Shown here piece after piece: positions 45,487-58,209 of a DNA stretch of 64,000 bases; the first letter of the stretch is position 1, and each line of letters begins with the position of its first letter. A model generated the notes under the pieces. It searched no databases, was not told the origin of the DNA, and saw nothing but the letters and a program-made list of their open reading frames with translations. The DNA comes from Aeromicrobium fastidiosum (GTDB taxonomy: Bacteria; Actinomycetota; Actinomycetes; Propionibacteriales; Nocardioidaceae): positions 1,984,001 through 2,048,000 of the forward strand of contig NZ_JAGIOG010000001.1 in assembly GCF_017876595.1 (NCBI RefSeq), in the 5' to 3' direction. A program made the position numbers and the translations under genes.

Positions 45487-46569
45487 GTGCGTCGATTGAC
45501 CAAGCTTTCCGCCGTCGCCGCCGTGGCCGCGCTCGCTCTCGCGGGCTGCGGAGGCAGCGACAGCAAGGGTGGCGGAGGCGACAAGCCCGCTGCCAGCGAC
45601 GACGTCTGCAAGACCGCCGACGGTGACGGCCCGAAGATCGGCCTGGCGTACGACGTCGGCGGACGCGGCGACCAGTCGTTCAACGACTCGGCCTACGCGG
45701 GTCTCGAGAAGGCCGTCAGCGACTTCGACGCCACCTGCATCGAGGGCGAGGCGACCGACGGCGAGGCCGAGTCGGCCCGCGAGGACCGTCTGCGCAACAT
45801 GGCCGAGAACGGTGCCACCGCGGTCGTCGGCGTGGGCTTCGCCTACAGCGAGTCGGTCAACGCCGTGGCCCCCGACTTCCCCGAGGTCAACTTCGCGGTC
45901 ATCGACGGCTTCGACCCCGACGACAAGGCCAACGACAACGTGGCCTACCTCGGCTTCGCGGAGGAGCAGGGCTCGTACCTCGTCGGCGTCGCCGCCGCCG
46001 AGAAGAGCAAGACCGGCACGATCGGCTTCGTCGGTGGTGTCAACAACGAGCTGATCCAGAAGTTCGAGGCCGGCTACACCGCGGGCGCCAAGGCCGCCAA
46101 GCCCGACATCAAGGTCGAGGTCGCCTACATCCAGGAGTCCGACCTGTCGGGCTTCGGTGACCCCGCCGGCGGCAAGGCTGCTGCCACGGGCGAGTTCGAC
46201 AAGGGTGCCGACGTGGTCTACCACGCGGCCGGTGGCTCGGGCTCGGGCGTCTTCGACGCCGCGGTCGAGGCCGGCGAGGGCAACTGGGCGATCGGTGTCG
46301 ACTCCGACCAGTACCTCACGGCGACCGCTTCGCAGAAGCCGTTCATCCTGACGTCGATGCTCAAGCGCGTCGACACCGCGACCTACGACTTCGCCAAGTC
46401 GATCGACGCGGGCAAGCCGCTGGTCAGCTACACGGTCTATGACCTCAAGCAGGACGGCGTCGGCTACTCGACGTCCAACGAGTCGGCGATCAGCGACCTC
46501 ACGGCCGGCATCGACGAGTACAAGGCCAAGATCATCTCCGGAGAGGTCACGGTCCCGACCAAGCCGTAG
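45487..46569 (+). CDS. BMP-family nucleoside-binding lipoprotein
   Basis: 360-residue substrate-binding protein of the BMP/Med (PnrA-like) family, which captures purine and pyrimidine nucleosides for ABC import. The lipobox LAGC (Cys21) is followed by a Gly/Ser-rich linker (GGSDSKGGGGDKP). Family blocks: KIGLAYDVGGRGDQSFNDSAY, VVGVGFAYSESV, VNFAVIDGF, IGFVGGVNNELIQKFEAGY (in part), WAIGVDSDQ and LTSMLKRVD. GTG 45487 has AAGGAGGAA ideally placed. It is followed by a 17-base terminator stem and then the transporter genes, so it is probably expressed at a higher level than they are. Confidence 0.94.
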   Translation: MRRLTKLSAVAAVAALALAGCGGSDSKGGGGDKPAASDDVCKTADGDGPKIGLAYDVGGRGDQSFNDSAYAGLEKAVSDFDATCIEGEATDGEAESAREDRLRNMAENGATAVVGVGFAYSESVNAVAPDFPEVNFAVIDGFDPDDKANDNVAYLGFAEEQGSYLVGVAAAEKSKTGTIGFVGGVNNELIQKFEAGYTAGAKAAKPDIKVEVAYIQESDLSGFGDPAGGKAAATGEFDKGADVVYHAAGGSGSGVFDAAVEAGEGNWAIGVDSDQYLTATASQKPFILTSMLKRVDTATYDFAKSIDAGKPLVSYTVYDLKQDGVGYSTSNESAISDLTAGIDEYKAKIISGEVTVPTKP

Positions 46570-46615
46570 TGCACGGTCGACAGCAGCACAGCAGGATCAG
46601 CACCATCAGCACGTG

Positions 46616-46662
46616 ACGACGAACCTGGGCTGGCGCGGTAGCGTTCAGCCCAGGTTCGTCGT
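46616..46662 (+). terminator. Hairpin between the binding protein and transporter genes
   Basis: Perfect 17-base stem (46616-46632 with 46646-46662), 13-base loop, 47 bases after the binding-protein stop and 77 bases before the ATPase start. It could be a partial terminator within one operon. Confidence 0.7.
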
Positions 46663-46738
46663 CGTCCGAGCAGCAGCGAGTGCCCAGCCACCGACCTCGT
46701 CGAGGCCGGCCCAGAGAAGTCGTACGTAGGGAGTGTCC

Positions 46739-48247
46739 GTGCCGTCTGCAGTCGATGCAGTACAGCTGCGGGGGATCGGCAAGCGGTTCCCCGGAGTCAT
46801 CGCCAACCATGATGTCGACGTCACGATCCGTCCCGGGACCGTCCACGCCCTGATCGGCGAGAACGGCGCCGGCAAGTCGACGCTGATGAAGATCCTCTAC
46901 GGCGTCCAGCGTCCCGACGACGGCACCATCACGATCGAGGGCAAGCCGGTCGTCCTCAAGTCGCCGACCGAGGCCATCGAGGCCGGTGTCGGCATGGTGT
47001 TCCAGCACTTCATGCTGGCCGACAACCTCACGGTGCTCGAGAACATGGTTCTGGGTGCCGAGAAGCTGCACGGCATCGGCGACGGTGCGCGCACCGAGAT
47101 CCGTCGCATCTCCGACCGGTTCGGCTTCGACCTCGACCCCGACGTGCTGGTCGAGAAGCTCGGCGTCGCGGCCCGGCAGCGCCTCGAGATCGCCAAGGTG
47201 CTCTACCGCGGCGCCCGCATCATCATCCTCGACGAGCCGACCGCCGTCCTGGTTCCGCAGGAGGTCGACGCCCTGTTCGTCAACCTCCGCGAGCTCAAGG
47301 CGGCCGGCAACTCGGTGCTGTTCATCTCGCACAAGCTCGACGAGGTGCTCGCGATCTCCGACGACATCACGGTCATGCGCCGTGGCACGACGGTCGGCAC
47401 CGCCGATCCGGCGACCGCCACCAAGCACGAGCTGGCGGAGCTGATGGTCGGCTCCGAGCTGCCCTCGCCCGAGACCGAGGAGTCGACCGTCACCGACACC
47501 GTGCAGCTGTCGCTGTCCGGCGTCACCCTGACCGACGAGGCAGGCCGCAACCTGCTGACCGATCTGTCGCTGACGATCCGTCGCGGCGAGGTGCTCGGCA
47601 TCGCAGGCGTCGAGGGCAACGGTCAGGCCGAGCTGGTCGAGACCATCATGGGCATGCGCATCCCCACCGCGGGCCGCATCATGCTGGGCGACGAGGACGT
47701 CACGCACTGGCACACGCGTCAGCTGCGCGAGGCCGGCATCGGCTACATCCCCGAGGACCGGCACCGCCACGGCCTGCTGCTCGACGCGCCGCTGTGGGAG
47801 AACCGCATCCTGGGTCACCAGACCCGGCCCCCCAGCTCGAAGGGCATGTGGATCAACCGCAAGGGTGCGCGCAAGGACACCGAGCGCATCGTCGCCGACT
47901 ACGACGTCCGCGCCCCCGGCATCGACACGCCGTCGCGAGCGCTCTCGGGCGGCAACCAGCAAAAGCTCATCGTCGGCCGCGAGATGAGCGGCGACCCCGT
48001 GCTCCTGATCGCGTCGCACCCCACCCGCGGCGTCGACGTCGGCGCGCAGGCGGCGATCTGGGACCACATCAAGCGGGCCCGCCGGGCCGGCCTGGCGGTG
48101 CTGCTGATCTCGGCCGACCTCGACGAGCTGATCGGCCTGTCCGACACGATCCAGGTCATCCTGCGCGGACGCTTCGTGGGCACCTTCGACCCGGCGAGCG
48201 TGACCCCGCAGGACCTCGGCACGGCGATGACAGGAGGAGCGGCATGA
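46739..48247 (+). CDS. Nucleoside ABC importer, double ATPase
   Basis: 502 residues with two ABC domains, the layout of sugar/nucleoside importers (RbsA/NupO-like). Domain 1: Walker A GENGAGKST, Walker B IIILDEPTAVLVP, with signature variant GVAARQRLE. Domain 2: Walker A-like GVEGNGQAE, signature SGGNQQK, Walker B-like LLIASHPTRGVDVG. The second domain lacks the usual Lys in its phosphate loop, as in the family, so hydrolysis is asymmetric. GTG 46739 is preferred because GGGAG lies 5 bases before it; GTG 46733 is possible. ATGA overlap with the permease. Confidence 0.93.
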   Translation: MPSAVDAVQLRGIGKRFPGVIANHDVDVTIRPGTVHALIGENGAGKSTLMKILYGVQRPDDGTITIEGKPVVLKSPTEAIEAGVGMVFQHFMLADNLTVLENMVLGAEKLHGIGDGARTEIRRISDRFGFDLDPDVLVEKLGVAARQRLEIAKVLYRGARIIILDEPTAVLVPQEVDALFVNLRELKAAGNSVLFISHKLDEVLAISDDITVMRRGTTVGTADPATATKHELAELMVGSELPSPETEESTVTDTVQLSLSGVTLTDEAGRNLLTDLSLTIRRGEVLGIAGVEGNGQAELVETIMGMRIPTAGRIMLGDEDVTHWHTRQLREAGIGYIPEDRHRHGLLLDAPLWENRILGHQTRPPSSKGMWINRKGARKDTERIVADYDVRAPGIDTPSRALSGGNQQKLIVGREMSGDPVLLIASHPTRGVDVGAQAAIWDHIKRARRAGLAVLLISADLDELIGLSDTIQVILRGRFVGTFDPASVTPQDLGTAMTGGAA

Positions 48248-49332
48248 CGAGTCGCGTGAAGTCGATCGGCCTGGCGCTGCTGGCACCGGCCATCGCGGTG
48301 CTGCTCAGCATCCTGGTCACGACCCTGGTCATCGCGGCCGTCGGCAGCTCGCCGGGCGAGTTCTGGTCGACGATGTTCGAGGTGCCCAAGCCGCGCCTGC
48401 GCGTCGACATCGTCAATCAGACGGCGATGATCTACATCGCCGCGGTCGCCGCGGCGATCGGATTCCGGATGGGGCTGTTCAACATCGGCCTCGAGGGCCA
48501 GTACACGATCGCCTCGTTCGCCGCCGCCTCGTTCGCGGGTGCGGCCTATCTCGGCGGCTTCGCCAACGTCATCGCCTCGCTCGCCGTCGCGATGCTCGTG
48601 GGAGCGGCGTGGTCGGGCATCGCGGGCATCCTCAAGACGACCCGCGGGGTCAGCGAGGTCATCTCGACGATCATGCTCAACGCGATCGCCGTGACGCTCG
48701 TCGGCTACTTCCTCAACAACTACGGGGTCAAGGAGGGCAACAGCGTCCACACCAAGAACCTGCCCGACGGCACGACGCTCGGCGGCTGGTCGCCGTTCGA
48801 GGACCGTGACGGGGAGATCTGGGCCCTCGCGATCATCGCGGTGCTCGTCGGCGTGGGCTTCTGGGTGCTGCTCAACAAGACCCGCTTCGGCTTCGACCTG
48901 CGCGCCAGCGGACAGTCCGAGAGCGCCGCGCTGGCCAGCGGCATCAACCCCAAGCGGATGATCCTGATCTCGATGATGCTCTCGGGTGCCGTGGCGGGTC
49001 TCATCTGGATGCCGGCCCTGTTCGGCGGTGCGCGCAACTACGGCACGTCCTTCCAGGTCGGCCTCGGCTTCCTCGGCATCGCGGTGGCCCTGCTGGGCCG
49101 CAACCGTCCGGTGGGGATGCTGTTCGGCGCGCTGCTGTTCGCGTTCCTCTCGGTCAAGTCCAACGACCTGACGTTCGGCACCGACGTGTCGCCGAGCATC
49201 GTCCAGATCACCCAGGGAGTCGCCGTGCTGGCGGTCGTCGTCACCTACGAGGTCGTGCGCCGATGGCGCACCCGGCTCGAGCAGCGAGCCGTCAGCCGTG
49301 AGCTGACCGGCACGACGGGAGCGACCGCATGA
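48244..49332 (+). CDS. Nucleoside ABC importer, permease 1
   Basis: 362 residues, about eight to ten membrane helices, of the BPD_transp_2 (YufP/NupP) family: GFRMGLFNIGLEGQYTIASF, GVSEVISTIMLNAIAVTLVGY, FGFDLRASGQSESAALASGI and FQVGLGFLGIAVALLGRNRPVGM. It forms a heterodimer with the next permease. ATG 48244 overlaps the ATPase stop and its own stop overlaps permease 2 (ATGA). Confidence 0.93.
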   Translation: MTSRVKSIGLALLAPAIAVLLSILVTTLVIAAVGSSPGEFWSTMFEVPKPRLRVDIVNQTAMIYIAAVAAAIGFRMGLFNIGLEGQYTIASFAAASFAGAAYLGGFANVIASLAVAMLVGAAWSGIAGILKTTRGVSEVISTIMLNAIAVTLVGYFLNNYGVKEGNSVHTKNLPDGTTLGGWSPFEDRDGEIWALAIIAVLVGVGFWVLLNKTRFGFDLRASGQSESAALASGINPKRMILISMMLSGAVAGLIWMPALFGGARNYGTSFQVGLGFLGIAVALLGRNRPVGMLFGALLFAFLSVKSNDLTFGTDVSPSIVQITQGVAVLAVVVTYEVVRRWRTRLEQRAVSRELTGTTGATA

Positions 49333-50570
49333 GCACCGCGACCGCATCGCGCAGGAGCGCGATCGTCGAGCGGCTCACCAAGAGCTGGCTCTACATCGGC
49401 CTGATCGGCATCGGCGTCGTGTCGTTCGTCCGCATCATCACCGACACCAACGACCTCACGGGGGCCGGCACGATCCGCGCCGCGATCATCGCGACGTGCC
49501 CCATCCTCGCCGCGGCACTGGGCGGGCTGTGGGCCGAGCGCGCGGGCGTCGTCAACATCGGCCTCGAGGGGCAGATGATCCTCGGCACGTGGGGTGCGGC
49601 GTTCTTCACGTACCACTACGGGCCGTGGGTCGGCATCCTCGGCGCGGCGCTGCTGGGCCTGATCGGTGGCCTGCTGCACGCCATCGCGACGGTCACGTTC
49701 GGCGTCGACCACATCGTGTCGGGCGTCGCGATCAACCTGATCGGTGCGGGTGCGGCGACGTACCTCGCCGAGGCGATCTTCCCCGAGTACGAGGGGGGCG
49801 GCCCGCGTCAGCTCAACGGGCTGGAGGCGCCGGCCCAGGTCACGATCCCCGGGGTCTCCGACCTGGCCAACACGATCGCCGACACGCACTGGTTCTTCGT
49901 CTCCGACGTCGCCTCGGTCGTCCAGGCGCTGACGACCAACATCTCGACGCTCAGCCTGCTGATCTTCGCCCTCGTGATCGTCTCGGCCCTCGTGCTGTGG
50001 CGGACGTCGTTCGGCCTGCGACTCCGGTCGTGCGGCGAGAACCCGCAGGCCGCCGAGACGCTCGGCATCAACGTCTACCTCTACAAGTACGTTGCCGTGC
50101 TCATCTCGGGCGCGCTGGCCGGCATCGGTGGTGGCTTCCTGGCGCTCGTCGCGTCCAGCGGCTTCAGCAACGGGCAGACCGGCGGCCGCGGCTACATCGG
50201 CCTGGCGGCGATGATCTTCGGCAACTGGCGTCCCGGCGGTCTGCTGGCCGGCGCGCTGACGTTCGGCTACACCGACTCCCTGCGGCTGCGCGACACCCAG
50301 TCGGTGCACTCTCTGCTGCTGCTCGTCGCGATCGGCCTGCTGGCCTTCGCGGCGTGGCGTGCCTACCGCCGTCAGGTCAAGGGCGCGCTGGTCGTCGCGG
50401 CGGCCGGTGCGGTGGTGCTGGCCTGGTTCCTGCTCACCGACAGCGTGCCGCGCGAGTTCACCGTCATGACGCCGTACGTCACGACGATGTTCGTGCTGGC
50501 ACTGGGATCACAACGACTGCGCATGCCGGCGGCAGACGGCAAGCCCTACCGACGAGGGAGTGCCGGCTGA
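49329..50570 (+). CDS. Nucleoside ABC importer, permease 2
   Basis: 413 residues, about ten membrane helices, of the YufQ/NupQ permease family: GLWAERAGVVNIGLEGQMILG, FGVDHIVSGVAINLIGAGA, FGLRLRSCGENPQAAETLGI and GRGYIGLAAMIFGNWRPGG. A C-terminal extension holds one more helix (GALVVAAAGAVVLAWFLL). Its TGA shares one base with the cdd ATG (TGATG), so import and first catabolic step are coupled. Confidence 0.93.
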   Translation: MSTATASRRSAIVERLTKSWLYIGLIGIGVVSFVRIITDTNDLTGAGTIRAAIIATCPILAAALGGLWAERAGVVNIGLEGQMILGTWGAAFFTYHYGPWVGILGAALLGLIGGLLHAIATVTFGVDHIVSGVAINLIGAGAATYLAEAIFPEYEGGGPRQLNGLEAPAQVTIPGVSDLANTIADTHWFFVSDVASVVQALTTNISTLSLLIFALVIVSALVLWRTSFGLRLRSCGENPQAAETLGINVYLYKYVAVLISGALAGIGGGFLALVASSGFSNGQTGGRGYIGLAAMIFGNWRPGGLLAGALTFGYTDSLRLRDTQSVHSLLLLVAIGLLAFAAWRAYRRQVKGALVVAAAGAVVLAWFLLTDSVPREFTVMTPYVTTMFVLALGSQRLRMPAADGKPYRRGSAG

Positions 50571-51019
50571 TGGCGCTGGGCATCAACGGACCGGACGACC
50601 CGATCGACTGGGCATCGCTGACGAAGTACGCCACCGAGGTCATGGGGCGCGCCTATGCGCCCTACTCGCACTACAAGGTCGGCGTAGCGGGTCTCGTCGA
50701 CGACGGCCGGGTCGTGCTGGGCTGCAACGTCGAGAACGCCGCCTACGGCGTGGCGCTGTGCGCCGAGTGCGGCATGGTCTCGGCGCTGCACTCGACCGGC
50801 GGCGGACGACTCATCGCGGTCGCGTGCGTCGACTCGCGCGGTGTCGCGCTGATGCCGTGCGGACGCTGCCGCCAGCTGTTGTGGGAGAACGGCGGGCCCG
50901 ACATGCAGCTCATGACCCCCAGCGGCGTCAAGACCATGAACGAGGTGCTCCCTGACGCCTTCGGTGCCGACGACCTCGCCGCCGGACGTCCGGGCACCGC
51001 CGACCCGGTCGCGGAGTGA
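50570..51019 (+). CDS. cdd: Cytidine deaminase
   Basis: Deaminates cytidine and deoxycytidine to uridine and deoxyuridine. 149 residues, tetrameric type with three Cys zinc ligands: CAEC (ALCAECGMVSAL) and PCGRCRQ; AYAPYSHYKVGVAG and GCNVENAAYGVALC are substrate-binding. It sits directly after the importer genes and overlaps the P450 gene by 4 bases. Confidence 0.95.
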   Translation: MALGINGPDDPIDWASLTKYATEVMGRAYAPYSHYKVGVAGLVDDGRVVLGCNVENAAYGVALCAECGMVSALHSTGGGRLIAVACVDSRGVALMPCGRCRQLLWENGGPDMQLMTPSGVKTMNEVLPDAFGADDLAAGRPGTADPVAE

Positions 51020-52227
51020 CGCGCTACGCCGTGCAGCTCGACCCCGGGTCGCCGGCCTTCATCGCCGATCCCTACCCGGTGCTGGCGTCGCTGCGCGCGA
51101 GCGGCCCCGTGCTGTGGCACGAGCCGATGGGCACGTGGCTCGCGACGACGCACGACGCCGTCAGCCAGGTGCTGCGCGACCGCTCGTTCGGCAGGCTCTG
51201 GACCGACTGGGAGCCGGCCTCGCAGATGGAGCCGTTCAACGCCCTGCACCGCAACCAGATGATGGAAAATGAAGGTCAGACACACCGTAGGTTGCGGGCG
51301 TTGGTCTCGAAGGCATTTGGTCGCGGCCACGTCGAGCGCATGCGGCCCCGGATCGAGGCGTTGGCGGCGTCGATGGTCGCCGACCTGCCCGATGGCGAGC
51401 CCTTCGACCTGCTCGGCGACTATGCCGAGCCCATGCCGGTCTACGTCATCGCCGATCTGCTGGGCGTGCCCCGCGACGACCACACGAAGCTGCGCGACTG
51501 GTCGCAGGCCATCGTCCACATGTACGAGCCGGGCGTCGGGGCGCTGACCAAGGCGGCCGCGATCGAGGCCAGCACGGCGTTCTCCGACTACGTGCGCGGC
51601 GTCGTCGAGCAGCGTCGGTCCTCGCCGGGCGACGACCTCATCACCGATCTCATCGCGGCACGCGATCATGGGCACAGTAGTGCCCGTGACGAGGGATCCA
51701 AGCTCAGCGACGACGAGCTCGTCGCCTCGGTCGTGCTGCTGCTCAACGCGGGCCACGAGGCGTCCGTCAACGTCTTCGGCAACGGGTTCCACGCCCTGCT
51801 CGAGCACCCCGAGCAGCTGCGGCGCATCGTCTCGGGAGAGGTGTCGGTCGAGACCGCGCTCGAGGAGCTCATCCGCTACGACGCACCCCTGCAGCTGTTC
51901 GAGCGCACCGCGACCGCCGACGTCGAGGTCGCCGGCCAGCTCGTGCGGTCGGGCCAGCGGATCGCGTGCCTGATGGGATCGGCCAACCGCGACGCCGAGG
52001 TGTTCGCCGACGCCGACGTGTTCGACGTCGGGCGCGACCCCAACCCCCACGTCGGCTTCGGCATGGGCCTGCACTTCTGCCTGGGCGCGCCGCTGGCCCG
52101 CCTCGAGCTGCAGATCAGCATCCGCGCCCTGCTCGACCGATTCCCCGAGCTGCGCCTCGCGGGGGAGTCCCCGCGTCGCCCCACCTGGGTGCTGCGCGGC
52201 TACCAGAGAATCCCCGTCTCATCCTGA
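51016..52227 (+). CDS. Cytochrome P450 embedded in the nucleoside operon
   Basis: 403-residue class I bacterial P450. I-helix: LLLNAGHEASVNV (the usual Thr of the oxygen-binding groove is Ser here); ExxR helix: EELIRYD; heme loop: FGMGLHFCLGAPLARLE, Cys355 as ligand. No ferredoxin or reductase is adjacent. It is translationally coupled to cdd (GTGA) and followed 14 bases later by deoA, so it is part of the operon. Bases 51265-51325 have an odd run of A/T-ending codons. Substrate unknown; the context suggests, but does not show, a nucleoside-linked or detoxifying role. Confidence 0.92.
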   Translation: MTRYAVQLDPGSPAFIADPYPVLASLRASGPVLWHEPMGTWLATTHDAVSQVLRDRSFGRLWTDWEPASQMEPFNALHRNQMMENEGQTHRRLRALVSKAFGRGHVERMRPRIEALAASMVADLPDGEPFDLLGDYAEPMPVYVIADLLGVPRDDHTKLRDWSQAIVHMYEPGVGALTKAAAIEASTAFSDYVRGVVEQRRSSPGDDLITDLIAARDHGHSSARDEGSKLSDDELVASVVLLLNAGHEASVNVFGNGFHALLEHPEQLRRIVSGEVSVETALEELIRYDAPLQLFERTATADVEVAGQLVRSGQRIACLMGSANRDAEVFADADVFDVGRDPNPHVGFGMGLHFCLGAPLARLELQISIRALLDRFPELRLAGESPRRPTWVLRGYQRIPVSS

Positions 52228-52241
52228 CCCCGGAGGTCCCC

Positions 52242-53540
<1,299 letters not shown>

Positions 53541-53549
53541 GTTCGCACG

Positions 53550-54005
53550 ATGCGCATGTTCAACAACAGCAGTGAGATCGCAGCGGCCGCGGGCGAAGAG
53601 CTCGGCGTCAGCGAGTGGGTCGGCATCACGCAGGACCGCATCGACATGTTCGCCGACGCGACCGGTGACCGCCAGTGGATCCACGTCGACACCGAGCGCG
53701 CCGCGCAGGGCCCGTTCGGGGCGACGATCGCCCACGGCTACCTGACCCTGTCGCTCATCCCGTTCCTCGGGGCGCAGGTCTTCGCCTTCGCGGGCGACAT
53801 GGCGCGGGTCAACTACGGACTCAACAAGGTGCGGTTCGTCTCGCCCGTCACGGTGAAGTCGAAGGTGCGCAGCAGCGTGTCGATGCTCGACGTCACCGAC
53901 ATCGAGAAGGGTCAGCAGGTCACGCTGCAGCACACCATCGAGATCCGCGGCAACGACAAGCCGGCCTGCGTCGCGGAGACCGTCACGCTGCTCATGGCGT
54001 CGTGA
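53550..54005 (+). CDS. MaoC-family hydratase
   Basis: 151-residue hot-dog-fold hydratase. The hydratase-2 motif is present: FADATGDRQWIHVD with catalytic Asp and His, followed by GPFGATIAHGYLTLSLIP. It hydrates 2-enoyl-CoA in known members. It sits 9 bases after deoA and 12 before add, so it is inside the nucleoside operon without an evident link to nucleosides. ATG 53550; ATG 53556 is possible. Confidence 0.9.
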   Translation: MRMFNNSSEIAAAAGEELGVSEWVGITQDRIDMFADATGDRQWIHVDTERAAQGPFGATIAHGYLTLSLIPFLGAQVFAFAGDMARVNYGLNKVRFVSPVTVKSKVRSSVSMLDVTDIEKGQQVTLQHTIEIRGNDKPACVAETVTLLMAS

Positions 54006-54017
54006 CACGATGACCTG

Positions 54018-55106
54018 GTGACTGCCACCACCGAACAGATTCAGAAGGCCCCCAAGGTCGCGCTCCACGAGCACCTCGACGGCGGGGTCCGCCCTGCCAC
54101 GATCGTCGAGATCGCCGCCGAGATCAGGCACGACCTGCCGGCCGAGGGTGCCGCGGCGCTCGGCACGTGGTTCGAGGAGGCGTCCAGCTCAGGCTCGCTG
54201 GTGCGCTACCTCGAGACCTTCGTGCACACCGTCGCGGTCATGCAGCGTCCCGAGGACCTCGCCCGTGTTGCCCGCGAGTCGGTCGTCGACCTGGCCACCG
54301 ACGGATGCGTCTACGCCGAGCTGCGCTGGGCCCCCGAGCAGCACCAGTCGGCGGGACTCTCCCTGCACGAGGCCGTCGAGGCCGTGCAGGCCGGCATCGA
54401 CGAGGGACGCGCCGAGGCCGAGTCGCTGGGGCACCCCATCGTGGTGGGTCAGCTGCTCACGGCGATGCGGCACGCCAAGCGCGGCATGGAGATCGCCGAG
54501 ATCGCGGTCGAGTACCGCTCGCGGGGCGTCGCGGGCTTCGACATCGCGGGGGCCGAGGACGGCTTCCCGCCGATCCTGCACCTCGAGGCCTTCGAGTACC
54601 TGCGGCGCGAGAACGCGCACTTCACGATCCACGCGGGCGAGGCGTTCGGGCTGCCGTCCATCTGGCAGGCGATCCAGCGGTGCGGGGCCGAGCGCCTCGG
54701 CCACGGCGTCCGCATCGTCGACGACATCGACTGGGACGCCCCGGGCGGTCCCGTGCTGGGCGACCTCGCCGCCTACATCCGCGACCGGCGCATCCCGCTC
54801 GAGATGTGCCCGTCGTCCAACCTGCAGACCGATGCGGTCCCCGGCATGACCTCGATCGCCGACCACCCGATCGGCAGGCTCAAGGACCTCGGCTTCAGGG
54901 TCACGGTCAACTGCGACAACCGGCTCATGAGCGGCACGTCGATGACGCGGGAGTTCGAGCTGCTCGTCGACGCCTTCGGCTACGACCTCGACGACGTCCG
55001 CTGGTTCACGATCAACGCCATGAAGAGCGCCTTCCTGCCCTTCGACCAGCGGCTCGCGCTGATCAACGACGTCATCAAGCCGGGGTACGCGGCCCTCGCA
55101 CGCTGA
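54018..55106 (+). CDS. add: Adenosine deaminase
   Basis: Converts adenosine and deoxyadenosine to inosine forms. 362 residues, TIM barrel. Zinc His pair HEHLDGG, catalytic [22 protein letters not shown] and [10 protein letters not shown] (the acid normally DDP is DN here, as in other actinobacterial ADA proteins, from memory). GTG 54018. Last gene of the nucleoside group; a two-stem hairpin follows directly. Confidence 0.94.
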   Translation: MTATTEQIQKAPKVALHEHLDGGVRPATIVEIAAEIRHDLPAEGAAALGTWFEEASSSGSLVRYLETFVHTVAVMQRPEDLARVARESVVDLATDGCVYAELRWAPEQHQSAGLSLHEAVEAVQAGIDEGRAEAESLGHPIVVGQLLTAMRHAKRGMEIAEIAVEYRSRGVAGFDIAGAEDGFPPILHLEAFEYLRRENAHFTIHAGEAFGLPSIWQAIQRCGAERLGHGVRIVDDIDWDAPGGPVLGDLAAYIRDRRIPLEMCPSSNLQTDAVPGMTSIADHPIGRLKDLGFRVTVNCDNRLMSGTSMTREFELLVDAFGYDLDDVRWFTINAMKSAFLPFDQRLALINDVIKPGYAALAR

Positions 55107-55157
55107 GCCTGACGTTCTGACCGACACGCCGACGGCGTGTCTGCAGAAACGTCAGGC
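55107..55157. terminator. Bidirectional terminator between add and lon
   Basis: Outer arms GCCTGACGTT-CTG (55107-55119) and 55144-55157 differ by one inserted base. Inside lies ACACGCC-gac-GGCGTGT (55124-55140). It overlaps the base after the add stop and sits 11 bases from the lon stop. Confidence 0.75.
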
Positions 55158-55167
55158 CCAGCGGGGG

Positions 55168-57498
<2,331 letters not shown>

Positions 57499-57513
57499 AA
57501 GTGCTCCTACATG

Positions 57514-57536
57514 AGTTGAGTCTGTCGGGCTCAACT
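57514..57536 (-). promoter_or_regulatory. HAIR-type (HspR) operator of lon
   Basis: AGTTGAGT-N7-GCTCAACT (one mismatch in the arms) is close to the HspR-associated inverted repeat CTTGAGT-N7-ACTCAAG. It sits 16 bases upstream of the lon start codon, where a bound HspR would block transcription until heat shock. Lon belongs to the HspR regulon in Streptomyces. Confidence 0.65.
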
Positions 57537-57590
57537 AGCCTGAGTCGGAGCTTGTTCCGTGGGGTGTTCACTGTTCGCTGAGGGCGGACG

Positions 57591-58169
57591 TCAGCCGGCC
57601 AGCAGCTCGCGGGCGCGCCGCGGCGACATCGGCGTGCACCCGTGGGCCACGGCCTCGGCGACGATGCGGGGCTCGTCCTGCATCAGCCGCCAACCACGCC
57701 GCACGAGCACCCACGGGGCCTTGCGGCCCTCCCTCAGGTCGCGGAACAGGCGCAGTGCGAACGTCACCAGGCGGTGCCGGTGCAGGCAGATCGCCCGGTC
57801 GAGCAGCCCGGCCTCACGGCAGGCGTCGACGATGACCGGGGCGAACAGCCCCTCGGCGATGAAGCGCCCGGACGGGGCCTCCAGCACCTGCGACCCCGTG
57901 CGCCGGCTCGTCGCGATGTCGTAGACCGGCACCTCTGCGGTGCCCGAGGCGCACAGCTCGGCGATCGCGCCGACCGCGGCGACGGCGTCCCACGAGTCGG
58001 GGTGGTCCCAGTCGACGATGCCGAGGCTCGAGCGGGGCATGCCGGGGGCGTCGACGTCGCGGTAGAAGTCGTCGAGGCGCAGCACCGACCACCCGAGGCG
58101 TGCCGCGAGGTGCGACTTGCCCGATCCCGAGGGCCCGGCGACGATCACGACTCCGGAGGATGCGGCCAC
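57591..58169 (-). CDS. Uridine-kinase-like P-loop protein
   Basis: 192 residues: Walker A GPSGSGKSHLAARLG, the acidic second motif LRLDDFYRDVD, IVDWDHPDSWD (substrate-binding, typical of uridine kinases), AEGLFAP and the lid RLFRDLREGRK. It looks like a shortened uridine/cytidine kinase. The GTG at 58169 is taken because the P-loop follows at once. The DDFYxD and DWDHPxSWD motifs argue for nucleoside kinase, and the surroundings (deoC, nucleoside import) fit, but other small-substrate kinases share them. Confidence 0.8.
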   Translation of the reverse strand: MAASSGVVIVAGPSGSGKSHLAARLGWSVLRLDDFYRDVDAPGMPRSSLGIVDWDHPDSWDAVAAVGAIAELCASGTAEVPVYDIATSRRTGSQVLEAPSGRFIAEGLFAPVIVDACREAGLLDRAICLHRHRLVTFALRLFRDLREGRKAPWVLVRRGWRLMQDEPRIVAEAVAHGCTPMSPRRARELLAG

Positions 58170-58209
58170 CGCACGAGGATAGTCGGACGCCCCTCCTAGG
58201 ATGGACCGC

